Shown in pieces: positions 25,048-34,024 of a DNA stretch of 64,000 nt. A program made the position numbers and the translations under genes. Source of the stretch: Mesorhizobium sp. RMAD-H1 (GTDB taxonomy: Bacteria; Pseudomonadota; Alphaproteobacteria; Rhizobiales; Rhizobiaceae). The notes beneath the pieces were generated by a model. It was not told where the DNA came from. It saw only the letters and a list, made by a program, of their open reading frames with translations, and searched no databases. How positions within the stretch are numbered: the stretch's first letter is position 1; each line of letters starts with the position of its first letter. Location: positions 1 through 64,000 of the forward strand of contig NZ_JACHWN010000003.1 in assembly GCF_014191375.1 (NCBI RefSeq), given 5' to 3'.

Positions 25048-25543
25048 TCGCTGCTGATGGGCATTGGCTACCAAGCGCGACGACTATCTTCTCGATCCCG
25101 ATCCGCTCTTTCTCCCCTGGCTAGACGCCGTCGTGGGCTCATGCTCTTCGAGTAGTCATGAAGGCGGGCGTCTCGCTGTTGTTCCGTGGCGCGCTCGACC
25201 GGCTCTTCCCAAAGCATAACATATATACCGATTTTTTATTTCAATCGCAGAAATTTTATTCATGAACAAATGCAGGTTATTGATTGATATATTGAAGTAT
25301 TTGCATGTCATACAATAATATTGTTTATGTATTGATGCTATCGGATTGTACCCTCTGTAAAAGCGGGGGCTACGATTGCGAGCAGCACGTTTGCTGCCCG
25401 GATAGGGACAGCCTTGAAAGCCTTGTCTGCTTCAGGGAAAATGCCGGAGCAAAGACAGGCACTCAAGGCCACGCCGCTGGCCGAAACTACGATCCCCTAC
25501 GACCCGCTACTCTTCTCTACGTGGCCTGTTCGAGGCTCAACAT
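25048..25543. other. gap with an AT-rich island
   Basis: About 500 bases. 25210-25340 is markedly AT-rich compared with the surroundings (runs such as GATTTTTTATTTC and CAATAATATTG) and looks like promoter or foreign DNA. 25390-25550 reads as a possible gene fragment on the plus strand, but I could not assign it. No intact gene seen. Confidence 0.4.
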
Positions 25544-26449
25544 CTAGCCTCCGGTCCAGCCTGCGCTCTCTTCACGCCAGCTCAAGACGGGCGCAATGGC
25601 CTCGCGCAAGGCTGCGATATCTGAGGGCTCGGTCTCTCGAAAGGGACGCCGTGAGGGTCCGCAATTGACGCCCATGATATTGAGCAGCGCCTTCGACCCC
25701 GGCATAACGCCGACCTTGATCAGTATCTGGATAACCCGGTTTGCCATGACTTGCAGCTTGCGTGCCTCTTCGATCCGGCCTTTCGCCACTGCGGTGCGCA
25801 GAGCGACGAACACATCCCCCATGAAATTATAGGTCGTGCCGATCGCCCCCTGCGCGCCCATCGCGAAACCGGCGAGGCACATCTCGTCATAGCCGTTGTA
25901 GACGAGCGCGTCGGGCACGGTGTGACGGATGCATTCGAGCTGGAACATGTCGCTCGACGTGTGCTTGATGCCGATGATGTTGGGATGTGCGAGGAGCTCG
26001 ACCAGTTCGGGAAGAGTGAAGCCGCTGGTGCGGGCGGGAAAATTGTAGACGATCAGCGGCAGGCTCGAGGCATCGGCCAGCGCACGATAATGCGCCATGA
26101 CCTCGGATCGGGAGAAATCGTAATAGAAGGGCGGGATGGCGGAGATCGCCTGATAGCCGGCCTTGGCCGCGTGTTCCGAAAGCTGTAGCGCGTCCCGGGT
26201 TGCAATCGTGCCGACATGGGCGATCAGCGTGAGCCGGCCCCTCGCTGCATCGGCGACATCGGCGAGACAGGCGGCGCGCTCATCAAGCGACTGCAGCATC
26301 GCTTCGCCCGAGCTGCCCCCGACATAAACGCCGTCGACTCCGAGCCTGACCTGAAAATCAACGAGCGGGCCGATGGCCTGCCGGTCGATGATCTCATCTT
26401 CGCAAAAAGGGGTCAGGAGGGCAGAATAGATGCCTTCAAGTTTTGCCAT
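25544..26449 (-). CDS. nanA: N-acetylneuraminate lyase-like aldolase (DapA superfamily)
   Basis: 301 residues from the ATG at 26449; a GTG at 26464 that overlaps the upstream stop is an alternative. TIM-barrel class I aldolase: Schiff-base Lys162 in IIGIKHTSSD, catalytic Tyr135 in IVYNFPARTSG, and carboxylate-binding GGSSGE at 44-49. The block ALVYNGYDEMCLAGFAMGAQ with IGTTYNFMGD is close in wording to E. coli NanA, more so than to DapA. It should split a sialic-acid-like 2-keto sugar acid to pyruvate. It is the last gene of a GntR-TRAP-aldolase operon. No nanK or nanE is present, so the substrate may be another keto-sugar acid. Confidence 0.72.
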   Translation of the reverse strand: MAKLEGIYSALLTPFCEDEIIDRQAIGPLVDFQVRLGVDGVYVGGSSGEAMLQSLDERAACLADVADAARGRLTLIAHVGTIATRDALQLSEHAAKAGYQAISAIPPFYYDFSRSEVMAHYRALADASSLPLIVYNFPARTSGFTLPELVELLAHPNIIGIKHTSSDMFQLECIRHTVPDALVYNGYDEMCLAGFAMGAQGAIGTTYNFMGDVFVALRTAVAKGRIEEARKLQVMANRVIQILIKVGVMPGSKALLNIMGVNCGPSRRPFRETEPSDIAALREAIAPVLSWREESAGWTGG

Positions 26450-26460
26450 TATGGTCGCTT

Positions 26461-27396
26461 TCACAGGCTCGTGGAAAAGAGTTCGGGCAGTTCGCGGCGG
26501 GCTTTATCGCCAAGCTGCATGACTGCTTCATGGGGTGCGGAAGAGTAGGGCCAGAGGAGTTCCGGACTGATGGAACACCAGCGGCCAGCCGCCGCCATCG
26601 CCTTGTCGAGGGCGGCGTTGGAGAGGCCGTAGCGCGCGGCGAGCGGCAGGACATGCTCGTTCATGAAACGGACGACACGCGGCTCGAAAGCAAGTGCTGT
26701 CGCAGGATCTTCGGTGAGTTGCCGCCACCATCGCATAGTGCCCGCCGGGCTCAGGCATGCCACATTCGAATAGGAGCCGCGCCCGCCCGCCAGGCACCCG
26801 CTTGCCATGAAATGGCCGGGGATGAAGACGGCGAGGTCCGACAGCTTGCATCGAAGCTCTTCGTACCAGGCTTCATCGCCTCCAGGCAGCTTGGCACCGA
26901 TCAGCATGGGCACCGCAAGCTTCAATCTTGCGATCTCGTCGAGGCTCAGCCGGCGTTTGGCATGTGGCGGATTGTAGAGAACCAGCGGAATGCCAGGCGC
27001 GGCCGCGGCCATGCCGGCGAAGAAGCGCTCCGTTTCGTCATAAGTCGGCGGCCACCAATCCGGCATGGTGATCTGGACGGCATCGGGCCGCAGTGCTGCG
27101 ATGCGAGCCAGCCGGTCGCGCGCAACGCGTGCATTGGTGTGCGAAACGCCGATCTGGAAAGGCAGGGTAGTGGCACGGCAGAAAATGGCGACCGTCTCGC
27201 TCAGCCGATCGAATTCCTCTTCCATCTGGCTGTGGAATTCGCCCGCCGTACCATTGGTGTAGACGCCATGGACGCCGCTTTCGCGGAGCGCGGATAGCTG
27301 CTCGTTCAAGGCGGCCCATTCGATCCCGCCGGCGCGGCCCACCGGCAAGAGCACCGCACCCCAGATGCCTTTCAGAGTTTGCGCGGAAAGGCTCAC
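26461..27396 (-). CDS. dihydrodipicolinate synthase-family aldolase/dehydratase
   Basis: 311 residues starting at a GTG that overlaps the TRAP permease stop (GTGA). A second, different TIM-barrel of the DapA superfamily: TNGTAGEFHSQ near 47-57, Tyr141 in VLYNPPHAKRRLS, and the Schiff-base Lys169 in LIGAKLPGGD. It resembles the branch that includes KDG aldolases and dehydratases acting on sugar acids, not lysine synthesis. Two unlike aldolases in one transport operon suggest sequential steps, such as a dehydratase or lyase plus a pyruvate aldolase (inference). Confidence 0.75.
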   Translation of the reverse strand: MSLSAQTLKGIWGAVLLPVGRAGGIEWAALNEQLSALRESGVHGVYTNGTAGEFHSQMEEEFDRLSETVAIFCRATTLPFQIGVSHTNARVARDRLARIAALRPDAVQITMPDWWPPTYDETERFFAGMAAAAPGIPLVLYNPPHAKRRLSLDEIARLKLAVPMLIGAKLPGGDEAWYEELRCKLSDLAVFIPGHFMASGCLAGGRGSYSNVACLSPAGTMRWWRQLTEDPATALAFEPRVVRFMNEHVLPLAARYGLSNAALDKAMAAAGRWCSISPELLWPYSSAPHEAVMQLGDKARRELPELFSTSL

Positions 27397-28673
27397 CGGG
27401 CGGCTCCGAGCATCTGGTCGGGAATGAAGGTGACGAGGGGTGGGAAAAGGACGATCAACACCAGGACGATGATGAGCGGAATAAGCAAGGGGAGAATGCC
27501 GCGGGCAAGCACGCTGAAGGGAATGTTGGCCACTCTCGAGATCACGAAAAGCGCCACACCCATGGGCGGCGTCAATATGCCGATCATCAGGTTGAACACC
27601 ACCATAACGCCGAAATGGACAGGATCGATGCCGTATTGAAGTGCCGTTGGAACCAGCACCGGGACGATCAGCAGCAGGATCGCCAGCGCCTCGATGAAGG
27701 TGCCGAGCGCGAGCAGCATGAGGTTTACAAGAATGAGGAAGGTAAGCGGATCGCTCGAATAGGTGAGGAAGAAAGACGCCACATGCTGAGGGACCTGTTC
27801 TCGCGCGATCACATAGCCGAACAGCGACACGCCCATGATGAGCAGGCCGACCGCCGCTGTATGGCTCACCGTTTCGCGGAGCACCGTCACGAGCTTGGTG
27901 AAGGTGATCTCGCGGTAAACCACCACCCCCAGGATAAGGGCATAGCTGGCCGCGACAACGGCAGCTTCGGTCGGCGAGAAGATCCCGGCGAAGATGCCGC
28001 CGATGATGATGAACGGCGTCATCAGCGGCAGGAGCGCGCGCCAGAAGGTTGACCAGATGCGCCACAGGCTGGCGCGCCGCTCGGTCGGATAATTCCGCCG
28101 CCACGCGATGAAATAGACCATCACCATCAGCGAGACCGCGCAGAGGAGGCCCGGTACGATGCCGCCCAGGAAAAGGCCGCCGATCGAGGTGTTGGCGATC
28201 ACGCCATAGACCACGAGCGGAATGGAGGGCGGGATGAGCGGGCCGATGATGGCGGAAGCAGCCGTAACCGAACCGGAAAACTGCTCGTCATAGCCGGCAT
28301 CGCGCATGGCCTTGATCTCGAGCTGGCCGAGGCCCGCCGCATCGGCGACGGCCGAGCCGGACATTCCGGAGAACATGACGCTCGCCATGATGTTGACATG
28401 GCCGAGCCCGCCGCGGATATGGCCGACCAGCGCCTTCGCGAAATCGAAGATGCGCTCGGTCACGCCGGAAAGGTTCATCAGTTGGGCGGTGAGGATGAAA
28501 AAAGGCACGGCAAGGAGCGGGAAGCTGTTGAGACCTGCGATCATGCGTTGCCCGGCAAAATTGAGCCCTGTCCCCTGCCAGAGCATGTAAGCGAGCGCCG
28601 CCACGATGAGCGTGAAGCCCACCGGCATGCCGGCGACGAGAAGAGCGAACCATCCGCCGAAGAGGGCCGTCAT
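27393..28673 (-). CDS. TRAP transporter large permease (DctM/SiaM-type)
   Basis: 426 residues, normal for DctM, with about twelve hydrophobic segments. Family text includes PFFILTAQLMNLSGVTERIF, VMFSGMSGSAVADAAGLGQL (the conserved S-G-x-S-x-S/A-x-A-D/A block) and LLALGTFIEALAILLLIVP. It forms the sodium-driven transport domain with DctQ, fed by the DctP protein at 29239. The stop overlaps the next gene's start. Confidence 0.93.
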   Translation of the reverse strand: MTALFGGWFALLVAGMPVGFTLIVAALAYMLWQGTGLNFAGQRMIAGLNSFPLLAVPFFILTAQLMNLSGVTERIFDFAKALVGHIRGGLGHVNIMASVMFSGMSGSAVADAAGLGQLEIKAMRDAGYDEQFSGSVTAASAIIGPLIPPSIPLVVYGVIANTSIGGLFLGGIVPGLLCAVSLMVMVYFIAWRRNYPTERRASLWRIWSTFWRALLPLMTPFIIIGGIFAGIFSPTEAAVVAASYALILGVVVYREITFTKLVTVLRETVSHTAAVGLLIMGVSLFGYVIAREQVPQHVASFFLTYSSDPLTFLILVNLMLLALGTFIEALAILLLIVPVLVPTALQYGIDPVHFGVMVVFNLMIGILTPPMGVALFVISRVANIPFSVLARGILPLLIPLIIVLVLIVLFPPLVTFIPDQMLGAAR

Positions 28674-29189
28674 CTAGAGATACCTTTCAGATGGACTGTC
28701 CGTGGCGTCATGCCCGCCGCTGAGGAGGGCGCGGACATCCCGCATCATGACAAGCACGATCCTGATTGCCGAAAGCACCCCGAATACCGGCAAAGCGCCA
28801 TAGAGCCAGGATTCCGGTACACCGATCGCTATCGACATCACCTTATGGGCGCGCATGGCACCGAAGGTGCCGTAATAGACGAGGATGAGGAGCGCTGCGA
28901 GAACCAGAAGATCGAGAATGAGCCGTAGCACGAGCCGCGCCCGTTCCGGCAGCATCATCGGCACGATATCCATGGTGATGTGCGTCCGCTGGGTGACGCC
29001 TTCAGCCGCGCCGAGCGCCACGATCCAGACGAAGGCATAACGCGCCGCCTCCTCCGTCCAGAACAACGGATCGTGAAAGACGAAGCGGGTGATGATCTGC
29101 AGAGCGATCACCACGAAGGCGAAGACCAGGAGGATTGCCGCCAGCGTATCCTCGATATGGGCAAGGCTTCGCCACGGTGGATTTGCCAT
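28674..29189 (-). CDS. TRAP transporter small permease (DctQ-type)
   Basis: 171 residues from the ATG at 29189; the frame extends upstream without a ribosome site. Four membrane segments, starting TLAAILLVFAFVVIALQIIT, with the family motif DPLFWTEEAARYAFVWIV and LGAAEGVTQRTHITMDIV. It ends immediately before the DctM start. Scaffold subunit of the TRAP complex. Confidence 0.92.
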   Translation of the reverse strand: MANPPWRSLAHIEDTLAAILLVFAFVVIALQIITRFVFHDPLFWTEEAARYAFVWIVALGAAEGVTQRTHITMDIVPMMLPERARLVLRLILDLLVLAALLILVYYGTFGAMRAHKVMSIAIGVPESWLYGALPVFGVLSAIRIVLVMMRDVRALLSGGHDATDSPSERYL

Positions 29190-29238
29190 TGCTGAATGTC
29201 CCCGATGGAGGCGCTGCCGCGACGGCGCCAGGCTGATG

Positions 29239-30210
29239 TTAGCGAAGATCGAGCAGCGACTGCACCGTGCCGGCGCCGAACTGCTCGTCGAGATCGGCAT
29301 AGACCGGCTTCATCGCTTCCTGGAAAGCGGCTTTGTCGGGCTCGACCACAGTAATGCCGCGCTCGCGAAAGGCGCTGACGAGGCTCGCTTCCTTTTCCGT
29401 GACCAGTTTGTTGTTGACGGCGCCGCCCGCCTCGAAGGCCTCCATCACGATCTGCTGATCGGCGGGTTCGAGCGCATTCCAGGTGTCTTCAGAAATGAGA
29501 ATGAGCTGGTCCTGCACCAGATGCCCCGTCAGCGACACATGCGTCTGCACCTCGGTGAACTTCATCGCATCGATGATAGGCAGCGGGTTTTCCTGACCAT
29601 CGACCTGATTGGTCTGAAGAGCGAGATAGACCTCGGCGAAAGCCACCGGCGTGGGGCTGGCCCCCATCGCCTTCGCCCACGTGAGCAGCGGCGCCGAGTT
29701 CGGCACGCGCAACTTCATGCCGGCGAAATCAGTTGGCGTTTCGATCGGTTTGTTCGCTGTCGTGTGCCGCGTCCCGAAATACCAGGAATCGACGGTGCGC
29801 CAGTTATGTTTAGCGCGCATCTCCTCGACAATCCCTTGACCCCAGTCGGAGGCGATGATCTTTTGCAAATGATCGAAATCGCCGACCACATAGGCCGTGC
29901 TGGCGACCACCGCACGCGGAACCCATGCATCCATGCCGCCAAACGGATTGAGCGTGAAGTCGAGCTCACCCAGTGTGACCTGCTCCATCATCTCGGTGAA
30001 CGTGCCCAGTTGCGAATTGGGGAAGATTTCCAACTTAAGACGGCCGCCGGACTTTTCCTCGATGACGCGCGCTGCCTCGGTGACGCCCTGGAACTGCGGG
30101 TCCCCCGCGGTTCCCTGCATGCCGAGCCGCAGCGTGCGCGTCTCCTGTGCCGAGGCTGGTAAAGCCATCAGCAGGCTCGCGAGTGCGAGCGAAATAAAAC
30201 CTCTTTTCAT
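29239..30210 (-). CDS. TRAP transporter periplasmic binding protein (DctP-type)
   Basis: 323 residues, with AAGGGAGGAG before the ATG. A signal peptide ends ..LPASAQ near residue 22. DctP fold landmarks are LEIFPNSQLGTFTEMMEQVT and the carboxylate-binding arginine in GMKLRVPNSAPLL near residue 165, which contacts acid ligands in this family. The ligand is therefore a carboxylate, most likely the sugar acid handled by the two aldolases in the operon. The first structural gene after the GntR regulator. Confidence 0.92.
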   Translation of the reverse strand: MKRGFISLALASLLMALPASAQETRTLRLGMQGTAGDPQFQGVTEAARVIEEKSGGRLKLEIFPNSQLGTFTEMMEQVTLGELDFTLNPFGGMDAWVPRAVVASTAYVVGDFDHLQKIIASDWGQGIVEEMRAKHNWRTVDSWYFGTRHTTANKPIETPTDFAGMKLRVPNSAPLLTWAKAMGASPTPVAFAEVYLALQTNQVDGQENPLPIIDAMKFTEVQTHVSLTGHLVQDQLILISEDTWNALEPADQQIVMEAFEAGGAVNNKLVTEKEASLVSAFRERGITVVEPDKAAFQEAMKPVYADLDEQFGAGTVQSLLDLR

Positions 30211-30244
30211 TGGATACTCCTCCCTTATTCCAATGGCATCGGCC

Positions 30245-30949
30245 CTATGGGCCCGATTGCTTGTATTTGCGTTCCGCACTCTCCAGATGGTCACGCATGA
30301 CACGCCCGGCGCGTTCCGGATCGCGGGCGCGGATGGCATCCACGATCGCAACGTGTCCCTCGAAACTCTCCCTGTTCGATACCTCCGGGCGGGCGGGCAT
30401 CGGCCGCTGGCCGATCAGCCAATCGACGAATGCATCGTGGACGGCGACGAAGATCGGATTTGAAACCATCTCCGTCAGCGTCCGGTGAAAGGCGACATCG
30501 GTTGCGGCAAAGGCGCGGGCCTTGCCGATGGCCGCCTCGTTGCGGGCAAGCGCTGCCTCGATCGCCACGATCTGCTCCGCCGTGGCATGGCTCGCCAGAT
30601 GGCGCGCGCAACCCTCCTCCAGGAACAGACGCGCCTGCTCGAAATTTGCGACACCTTCCGGTTCGCTGAGCAGCATGCGCGCCGCGCCGGCGAGAGAGGA
30701 CAGGAAATGATCTGGCGTCGGCCGCGTGACCTTGGCACGCTCACCCGTGTTGATCTTCACGAGGCCCATGCGCTCCAGGGCATAGAGCGCCTCGCGGATC
30801 GACGGGCGCCCGACCCCGAACATCTCCATCAGGTCCCGCTCGGAGGGGAGCGTCGTGCCCACGGGATAGATCTCCTCGCGGATCATTTCCTCCAGCCGAA
30901 ACCGGACTTCATCGGAGAGCTTCTTTCGAATGGCTAGCGCAGTATTCAT
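30245..30949 (-). CDS. GntR-family (FadR/FCD type) regulator of the TRAP-aldolase operon
   Basis: 234 residues. The winged HTH covers residues 10-75 (GTTLPSERDLMEMFGVGRPS, IREALYALERMGLV). A C-terminal all-helical FCD domain has metal/ligand residues including the His of VAFHRTLTEM and the His of MRDHLES. First gene of its operon, 34 bases before the binding-protein gene, so it controls the genes it is transcribed with. The operator is probably the near palindrome at 30966-30975, which contains the GGTATA core used by NanR-like regulators. Confidence 0.9.
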   Translation of the reverse strand: MNTALAIRKKLSDEVRFRLEEMIREEIYPVGTTLPSERDLMEMFGVGRPSIREALYALERMGLVKINTGERAKVTRPTPDHFLSSLAGAARMLLSEPEGVANFEQARLFLEEGCARHLASHATAEQIVAIEAALARNEAAIGKARAFAATDVAFHRTLTEMVSNPIFVAVHDAFVDWLIGQRPMPARPEVSNRESFEGHVAIVDAIRARDPERAGRVMRDHLESAERKYKQSGP

Positions 30950-30965
30950 AGAGTGATTGTTAAGC

Positions 30966-30975
30966 TGTTATACCA
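30966..30975. promoter_or_regulatory. candidate GntR/NanR-type operator
   Basis: TGTTATACCA differs by one base from the perfect palindrome TGGTATACCA common to FCD-type GntR regulators. Its minus strand carries GGTATA, the E. coli NanR core. It lies 17-26 bases upstream of the regulator's start. Confidence 0.5.
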
Positions 30976-31398
30976 CTACAGTCAACAGGGCGCTCTACGA
31001 CTTCGGAGATGGATGGTGAACCGCCTCCAGGACGTGACCGACCGATCGGCGGACCTCACACCCATGGTCGACAAGATATTCGTCATTGAAACCCTGATGC
31101 TGGCGCTTGGTGAGGCGATGGAGCAATCTGCCATCCAGTCTCTACACCTTCCCTCTGAAGAGAGCTTGGCTCGGGATTGGCCTGAGCATCTGCCCGTTAG
31201 CGTTCCCCGACTTGAGCGGTTCTACTCCGCGGATTTTCCCTGCGGGCACTCCAATTCTAAAGTCTGCTGCGTCTACCGATTTCGTCGATTCGAGCCCTGG
31301 ATCTCCGCACCTAGCGCCGAATCGCTTGTCATCTTCTTCGAAAGGCAATGTCCTCTTTATAAGACATACTATTGAGTTGAGCAGGAAGGTGGGTTGTC
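30976..31398. other. gap between two unrelated units
   Basis: About 420 bases between the GntR operator and the acetyltransferase gene. Only short frames with no recognisable product. Immediately before 31399 a GAAGGTGG ribosome site is visible. Confidence 0.45.
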
Positions 31399-32193
31399 AT
31401 GCATTACGAATGGCGGAAAACCGAGCTAATTAGTCAGCTTCTTGAGCTTGGGGTCGCTCCCGGTGGTGTACTGCTCGTTCACAACTCATTCCGATCTGTA
31501 CGGCCTGTGGAAGGTGGGCCACTTGGATTGATCGAGGCCTTGCGTACGGCACTGGGGCCAGTAGGGACGCTTGTCATGCCTTCATGGTCAGGTCTGGACG
31601 ACGAGCTCTTCGATCCTGCCGCAACGCCCGTAACGCCGGATCTTGGGATCGTCCCTGACGCATTCTGGCGTCTGCCCAATGTGAAGCGCAGCGCCCATCC
31701 GTTTGCCTTTGCGGCGGCAGGGCCGCAGGCCGAACAGATCACCTCCGGCCCCTTACCCCTACCGCCTCACGCGCCTGAAAGCCCGGTCGCTCGCGTGCAT
31801 GAGCTTGACGGACAGGTTCTTCTTGTCGGCGTCGGGCATGACGCTAACACGACCCTGCACCTTGCCGAACTGATGGCCGAAGTCCCCTATGGCGTGCCGC
31901 GACACTGCACTGTTCTCCAGGACGGCAAGCCGACCTGTGTCGATTATCTCGAGAATGATCACTGCTGCGAGCGCTTTGCCCTGGCGGATGGATGGTTGAG
32001 GGAAAAAGGTCTGCAGAACGAAGGCCGGGTAGGCCATGCCTTTGCTCGCCTGATTCGCTCGCGTGACATCGTAGCTGCGGCCATGGACCAACTCGACCAG
32101 GATCCCCTGATCTTCCTCCACCCCTCAGAAGCAGGATGCGAGGAATGCGATGCTGCGCGCCGATCGATAACGTTGCCACCCGCCATCTGGTAA
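31399..32193 (+). CDS. aac(3)-IV: aminoglycoside 3-N-acetyltransferase, AAC(3)-IV-like
   Basis: 264 residues, the AAC(3) length. Conserved blocks are HYEWRKTELISQLLELGV, GGVLLVHNSFRSVRP, GTLVMPSWSGLDDELFDPA, NVKRSAHPFAFAAAGPQAEQ and LLVGVGHDANTTLHLAE, the last holding the acetyl-CoA-side His/Asp. The wording is close to AAC(3)-IVa as I remember it, nearly block for block, far closer than to other AAC(3) classes. Known AAC(3)-IV enzymes acetylate gentamicin, tobramycin and apramycin. The gene stands alone beside a resolvase relic and a toxin-antitoxin pair, a typical mobile-DNA context. Whether it gives resistance here is unknown. Confidence 0.88.
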   Translation: MHYEWRKTELISQLLELGVAPGGVLLVHNSFRSVRPVEGGPLGLIEALRTALGPVGTLVMPSWSGLDDELFDPAATPVTPDLGIVPDAFWRLPNVKRSAHPFAFAAAGPQAEQITSGPLPLPPHAPESPVARVHELDGQVLLVGVGHDANTTLHLAELMAEVPYGVPRHCTVLQDGKPTCVDYLENDHCCERFALADGWLREKGLQNEGRVGHAFARLIRSRDIVAAAMDQLDQDPLIFLHPSEAGCEECDAARRSITLPPAIW

Positions 32194-32224
32194 AACTAGA
32201 GAAATAAGGGAACGTAGATGCTCC

Positions 32225-32610
32225 ACTCTACTGCTCCTCTGCTGCAGCGATGAGATTCGAACTGAAACACGTCCGGTATCGGATAGCGGCGTAGCACTCA
32301 GTCCATGCCCGCATTCCGCTCCCGTTCCGCGAGTCGTTCTTTGCAGATCGTCTCGATGAGGCGGTGGAGATGTTCCGTCCGAGGCGGTCCAGCGCTTCGG
32401 CCAGCACGACGTCGATCTGACCAGCCTGCGCATCCTGCAACAGCATCTGGAAGCGGGGTCGCAGGATCATGCTCGATCCCGAGATCCAGCATCCTTGTAG
32501 GCGCCGACCACCTCCCAGCTCTCCCGCTTTACCCAATCTCGGCAGATACGGAACTGGTCCTCGATCGAGGCATGCCGCTGGTTGTCGAGGAATAGCGGGC
32601 ATTGAGGGCA
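32225..32610 (-). pseudogene. serine recombinase (resolvase/invertase) relic
   Basis: Minus-strand pieces in different frames give DNQRHASIEDQFRICRDWVK, RESWEVVGAYKDA, then ILRPRFQMLLQDAQAGQIDV and VLAEALDRLGR. This is the N-terminal catalytic domain of a Pin-type serine recombinase. The start, the nucleophilic serine region and the C-terminal domain are missing and the frame shifts at least once. Confidence 0.75.
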
Positions 32611-32649
32611 ACGCGCGTCTTGATCGGGCTCCTTCAGGCAACTCCAAGT

Positions 32650-33075
32650 TCAGCGGCGCATCGCGCCGCTCTTCTTCGCTCGGGCCAGTTCGAGGAAGCT
32701 GGCTTTGATTTTCGCAAATAGCCTCGGCGGAATGAAGCCGTAGCTGAACTCTCCCTGTTTGCCGGGGACCGGTGACAGCCCGCCATTGGGCCATTCGTCG
32801 ATATTGTGCTCCGACACGATCACCCAACTCGGCTCGTTGTCGAGGCCGATGGCTCGCTTCACTTTCACTGGAATCTCGATCCCGACCGTATCGCCGGAAG
32901 GCGGGGTATGGGTGATGGGTAGCAGCACCACATGACGCGGACGCACCAGGGCATCGGTCGCGGCGACAAGGCAGGTCGGGCGATCCTTTCCCTGATCCTG
33001 GCCGGCGGTGGCTTCATGTGTCCAGAGGTAATCGTAGCGGATGACGAGGCCAGGCTTTGGTTCGGGAAGCGCCAC
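32650..33075 (-). CDS. PemK/MazF-like growth inhibitor (toxin)
   Basis: 141 residues from a GTG at 33075, 11 bases after the antitoxin stop, with AAGG upstream. The text PKPGLVIRYDYLW and DRPTCLVAATDA, then VVLLPITHTPP, matches the SH3-like PemK-type barrel, with longer loops than MazF. Such proteins are usually mRNA endonucleases. The C-terminal ..LFAKIKASFLELARA helix is also typical. The partner Phd-like gene comes first, as in most type II systems. The assignment of RNase activity is by family only. Confidence 0.72.
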   Translation of the reverse strand: MALPEPKPGLVIRYDYLWTHEATAGQDQGKDRPTCLVAATDALVRPRHVVLLPITHTPPSGDTVGIEIPVKVKRAIGLDNEPSWVIVSEHNIDEWPNGGLSPVPGKQGEFSYGFIPPRLFAKIKASFLELARAKKSGAMRR

Positions 33076-33085
33076 GATGTCTGCC

Positions 33086-33340
33086 TTACTTCAGCAGGTC
33101 GTCGAGATGGGCGTGCTCCTGGTTCATCTCCGCGCGCTCCATCGCGTCGATCACCACATCCACGGCATCCGCCGTGCGGTGGCTTCGTTGCGCGGCCGCC
33201 CTGAGCCAGTCATAGTGGTCCGCCGACATCAGCACGAACTCACGTCGTCCGTGCCGGGTGATCTCGACCGGCTCGCGTTGCGCCTGGTGCTGGAACTCTC
33301 CGAACTTGCGCTGGAACTCGAGGGAACCGACGGTTGGCAT
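33086..33340 (-). CDS. Phd/YefM-type antitoxin
   Basis: 84 residues from the ATG at 33340, which has AAAGGA at good spacing; another ATG nine bases upstream is too close to that site. The Phd fold is seen in FGEFQHQAQREPVEITRHGR and REFVLMSADHYDWLRAAAQR. The C-terminal 25 acidic residues (MNQEHAHLDDLLK end) should bind the toxin. It probably represses its own promoter through the perfect palindrome at 33370-33385. Confidence 0.85.
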   Translation of the reverse strand: MPTVGSLEFQRKFGEFQHQAQREPVEITRHGRREFVLMSADHYDWLRAAAQRSHRTADAVDVVIDAMERAEMNQEHAHLDDLLK

Positions 33341-33369
33341 GGCGGGCATCCTTTCAAATCGAATGCCTG

Positions 33370-33385
33370 AATTATACGTATAATT
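33370..33385. promoter_or_regulatory. antitoxin operator
   Basis: AATTATACGTATAATT is a perfect 16-base palindrome 30-45 bases before the antitoxin start. It contains TATAAT on both strands, so binding would block the -10 region. Typical of Phd-type autoregulation. Confidence 0.65.
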
Positions 33386-34024
33386 TGTCTTCTCGCAAGG
33401 GCAATGTCACGCATTGCCGTCAGAACATCGCTTCTTCCGCGCCGTTCCCGGCAATGCCGAAGGTCCAAAGACCTCGATGCTGATCCCGTCCCGTTTGAGC
33501 GCCATCGTCTCCGAAAACCCCGGCCCAAAAGGAGCCGGCACCATCAAAGAACTGTCCGGCTTCAGAAGAAAAGCCCCCGATCGCGGTCGTGCGGCGAATA
33601 GGATGCCGTGGCGTGCAAAAAGGATCCCTTAAGCGCTCCGCGACGATGCGGTTCATCACCAGTTCAATTTCGCGTTGTCGGTGTCGAGGTTATGAGGCCG
33701 ATCAGCGGATCGGTTGACACAGCCGCGCACGCCGATCCGAGCAATTTATAAACCGGTTTTGCTGGGCTTTCTTTTTATCTATGTGTTCCTCTGGCTACCG
33801 CGGCACTGAATCAGCGCATTTGAACACATGCTTCAGAAGACGTCATGTGGCGCCGCAAGCCGGTAATGTCCACTCGTCGTCCTGCTCGAGGATGATAATT
33901 CAGTTTCAATCCCAGTTCATGAGACGCCGCAATACGACCGCAACCTTCTCGCGCCATCACGAAACCGCCGCAGTTTATGAGGTGGGTAATGGGGGCTCCA
34001 CGCTTCCTGTTTCAAGGGTGATGT
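33386..34024. other. gap with unassigned short frames
   Basis: About 640 bases. A plus-strand frame at 33414-33632 has sensible composition (IVSENPGPKGAGTIKELSGF) but no ribosome site and no family I recognise. The rest has no credible gene. Possibly remnants of the mobile DNA around the resolvase relic. Confidence 0.35.

Noticed and set aside
32228-32260. tRNA-like GTTCGAATCTC on the minus strand
   Set aside because: No acceptor or anticodon stem can be formed around it. It lies at the edge of the resolvase relic.
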